Assembly: GCF_003814705.1 (NCBI RefSeq)
Contig: NZ_RKRA01000001.1
Span: forward strand, 2,542,001 to 2,606,000
DNA: 64,000 nucleotides
Direction: 5' to 3'
Source: Georgenia muralis
Lineage (GTDB): Bacteria; Actinomycetota; Actinomycetes; Actinomycetales; Actinomycetaceae
Below are positions 63,121 to 64,000 of this stretch, piece by piece. Position 1 is the first letter of the stretch; every line of letters begins with the position of its first letter. The translations under genes were made by a program, and so were the position numbers. The notes under the pieces are model-generated. The model did not search any database, was not told the origin of the DNA, and saw nothing but the letters and a program-made list of their open reading frames with translations.

Positions 63121-64000
63121 CCGCGCCCGCCCGGCCCGACGTCCCTCGCGGGGCGGCCACCGCGGCCGACGGGCTCGTGATCGTCGACAAGCCCGCGGGC
63201 TGGACCAGCCACGACGTCGTCGCGCGCACCCGGCGCCTCGCCGCGACGAAGAAGGTCGGGCACGCGGGGACGCTGGACCCCATGGCGACCGGCGTCCTCG
63301 TGCTCGGTGTCGGTCGTGCGACGCGGCTGCTGACCTACCTCGTGGGCGTGGACAAGGAGTACACCGCCACGGTGCGTCTCGGGCAGGACACGGTGACCGA
63401 CGACGCCGAGGGCGAGGTCACCGCGGCGCCGGGCGCCGCCGATCTGCTGCGAACCGACGGCACCGTCGACACGCCGGCCCTCGAGGCCGCCCTGGCCGGC
63501 CTGCGCGGGCCCATCCAGCAGGTGCCCAGCCAGGTCTCGGCCATCAAGGTCGGCGGCAGGCGCTCCTACGCCCGGGTCCGCCAGGGCGAGGACGTCGAGC
63601 TGCCCGCGCGGCCCGTCACCGTCCACCGGTTCGAGGTCACCGCGCCGCCCCGGCCGGGGACCGCCGGGTCCACCCCGGTGGTCGACGTCGACGTCGTGGT
63701 GGGGTGCTCCTCGGGCACGTACGTCCGGGCGCTCGCTCGTGACCTCGGTGCCGCTCTGGGCACCGGCGGGCACCTGACCGCACTGCGCCGCACCCGGGTC
63801 GGTCCCTTCCACGAGGCGGACGCCCGCGCCGTCGACGAGCTGGCGGAGCAGGTCCGTGCCGGGGCCGCGGCCGCCGAGCCGGCGGGCCTGCCCGTGACGG
63901 ACCTCACCACCGCGGCCACCGCCTGCTTCCCCACCCGCGCGCTCGGGGCGGAGGAGGCCGCGGCCGTACGGGTGGGTCGCTCGCTCACCCCCACGGGCGA
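63117..64000 (+). CDS. truB: tRNA pseudouridine-55 synthase TruB, 3' end outside the window
   Basis: About 294 codons are visible before the window ends; the end of the C-terminal domain is missing. [20 protein letters not shown] opens the fold and [17 protein letters not shown] contains the catalytic Asp. [39 protein letters not shown] and [15 protein letters not shown] are family motifs. TruB makes pseudouridine at position 55 of the T loop. GTG start overlaps the rbfA stop. Confidence 0.96.
   Translation, partial: MTAPARPDVPRGAATAADGLVIVDKPAGWTSHDVVARTRRLAATKKVGHAGTLDPMATGVLVLGVGRATRLLTYLVGVDKEYTATVRLGQDTVTDDAEGEVTAAPGAADLLRTDGTVDTPALEAALAGLRGPIQQVPSQVSAIKVGGRRSYARVRQGEDVELPARPVTVHRFEVTAPPRPGTAGSTPVVDVDVVVGCSSGTYVRALARDLGAALGTGGHLTALRRTRVGPFHEADARAVDELAEQVRAGAAAAEPAGLPVTDLTTAATACFPTRALGAEEAAAVRVGRSLTPTG

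Overview
The window is chromosomal DNA of very high G+C, with dense genes, GTG starts at about half of the genes and many 1-4 nt gene overlaps. The gene order is that of an actinobacterium: smc-ftsY-amtB-glnK-glnD-ffh, rpsP-khpA-rimM-trmD-rplS-lepB-rnhB, dprA-xerC, rpsB-tsf-pyrH-frr-cdsA-rlmN, dxr-rip1-ispG and proS-rimP-nusA-ylxR-infB-rbfA-truB. Mycobacterium has the same blocks in the same order. The DUF4233, DUF2469, DivIVA-repeat and DUF4439-like genes and a T-box ahead of ileS point to Micrococcales (Cellulomonas/Georgenia-like). The genus is an inference from gene content, not a database result.

Layout. 1-3.7 kb: a truncated metal/cofactor ABC lipoprotein with an apparent ATC start, a secreted EEP-fold nuclease/phosphatase, proC and an SDR. 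3.8-12.7 kb: T-box-ileS-folC, a dihydroxyacetone kinase operon (dhaK-dhaL-dhaM with a fused HPr domain), DUF4233 and ndk. 12.7-23.2 kb: smc, a small membrane protein, ftsY, the ammonium operon amtB-glnK-glnD under a clear GlnR operator, and ffh. 23.2-27.2 kb: the only clearly accessory stretch. It holds an IS481-family element with a frameshifted transposase, and an IS256-family element inserted in an AbiEi/DUF559-type gene that is also frameshifted. 27.3-30 kb: an amidohydrolase and a secreted subtilase, convergent on a 20-bp perfect hairpin. 30-40 kb: ribosome, tRNA-modification and secretion genes, including a TrmD-GNAT fusion, then yraN, a ComM-like ATPase, dprA and xerC. 40-54.9 kb: an M23 peptidase, rpsB-tsf-pyrH-frr-cdsA-rlmN, a DivIVA-repeat protein, dxr, rip1, ispG, a GNAT protein, a Fpg/Nei glycosylase and proS. 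55-56.3 kb: a DUF559 gene between two related palindromes. 56.4-64 kb: a lipoprotein divergent from rimP-nusA-ylxR-infB-rbfA-truB (cut by the window end).

The genes mainly serve translation (tRNA charging and modification, ribosomal proteins, initiation factors, ribosome maturation), protein export (ffh, ftsY, lepB), chromosome maintenance, MEP isoprenoid synthesis, phospholipid synthesis and nitrogen control.

The least expected signal is a set of short tandem repeats just downstream of five genes (EEP nuclease, ffh, amidohydrolase, DUF2469 gene, proS). The units carry a stop triplet and are 17, 20, 23 or 26 bp long (proS drifts between 16 and 17), so successive copies put the stop in different frames. 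In three cases the first copy includes the gene's own stop codon. A second pattern is a TANNNT-like hexamer 6-9 nt before many start codons, which suggests leaderless mRNAs.
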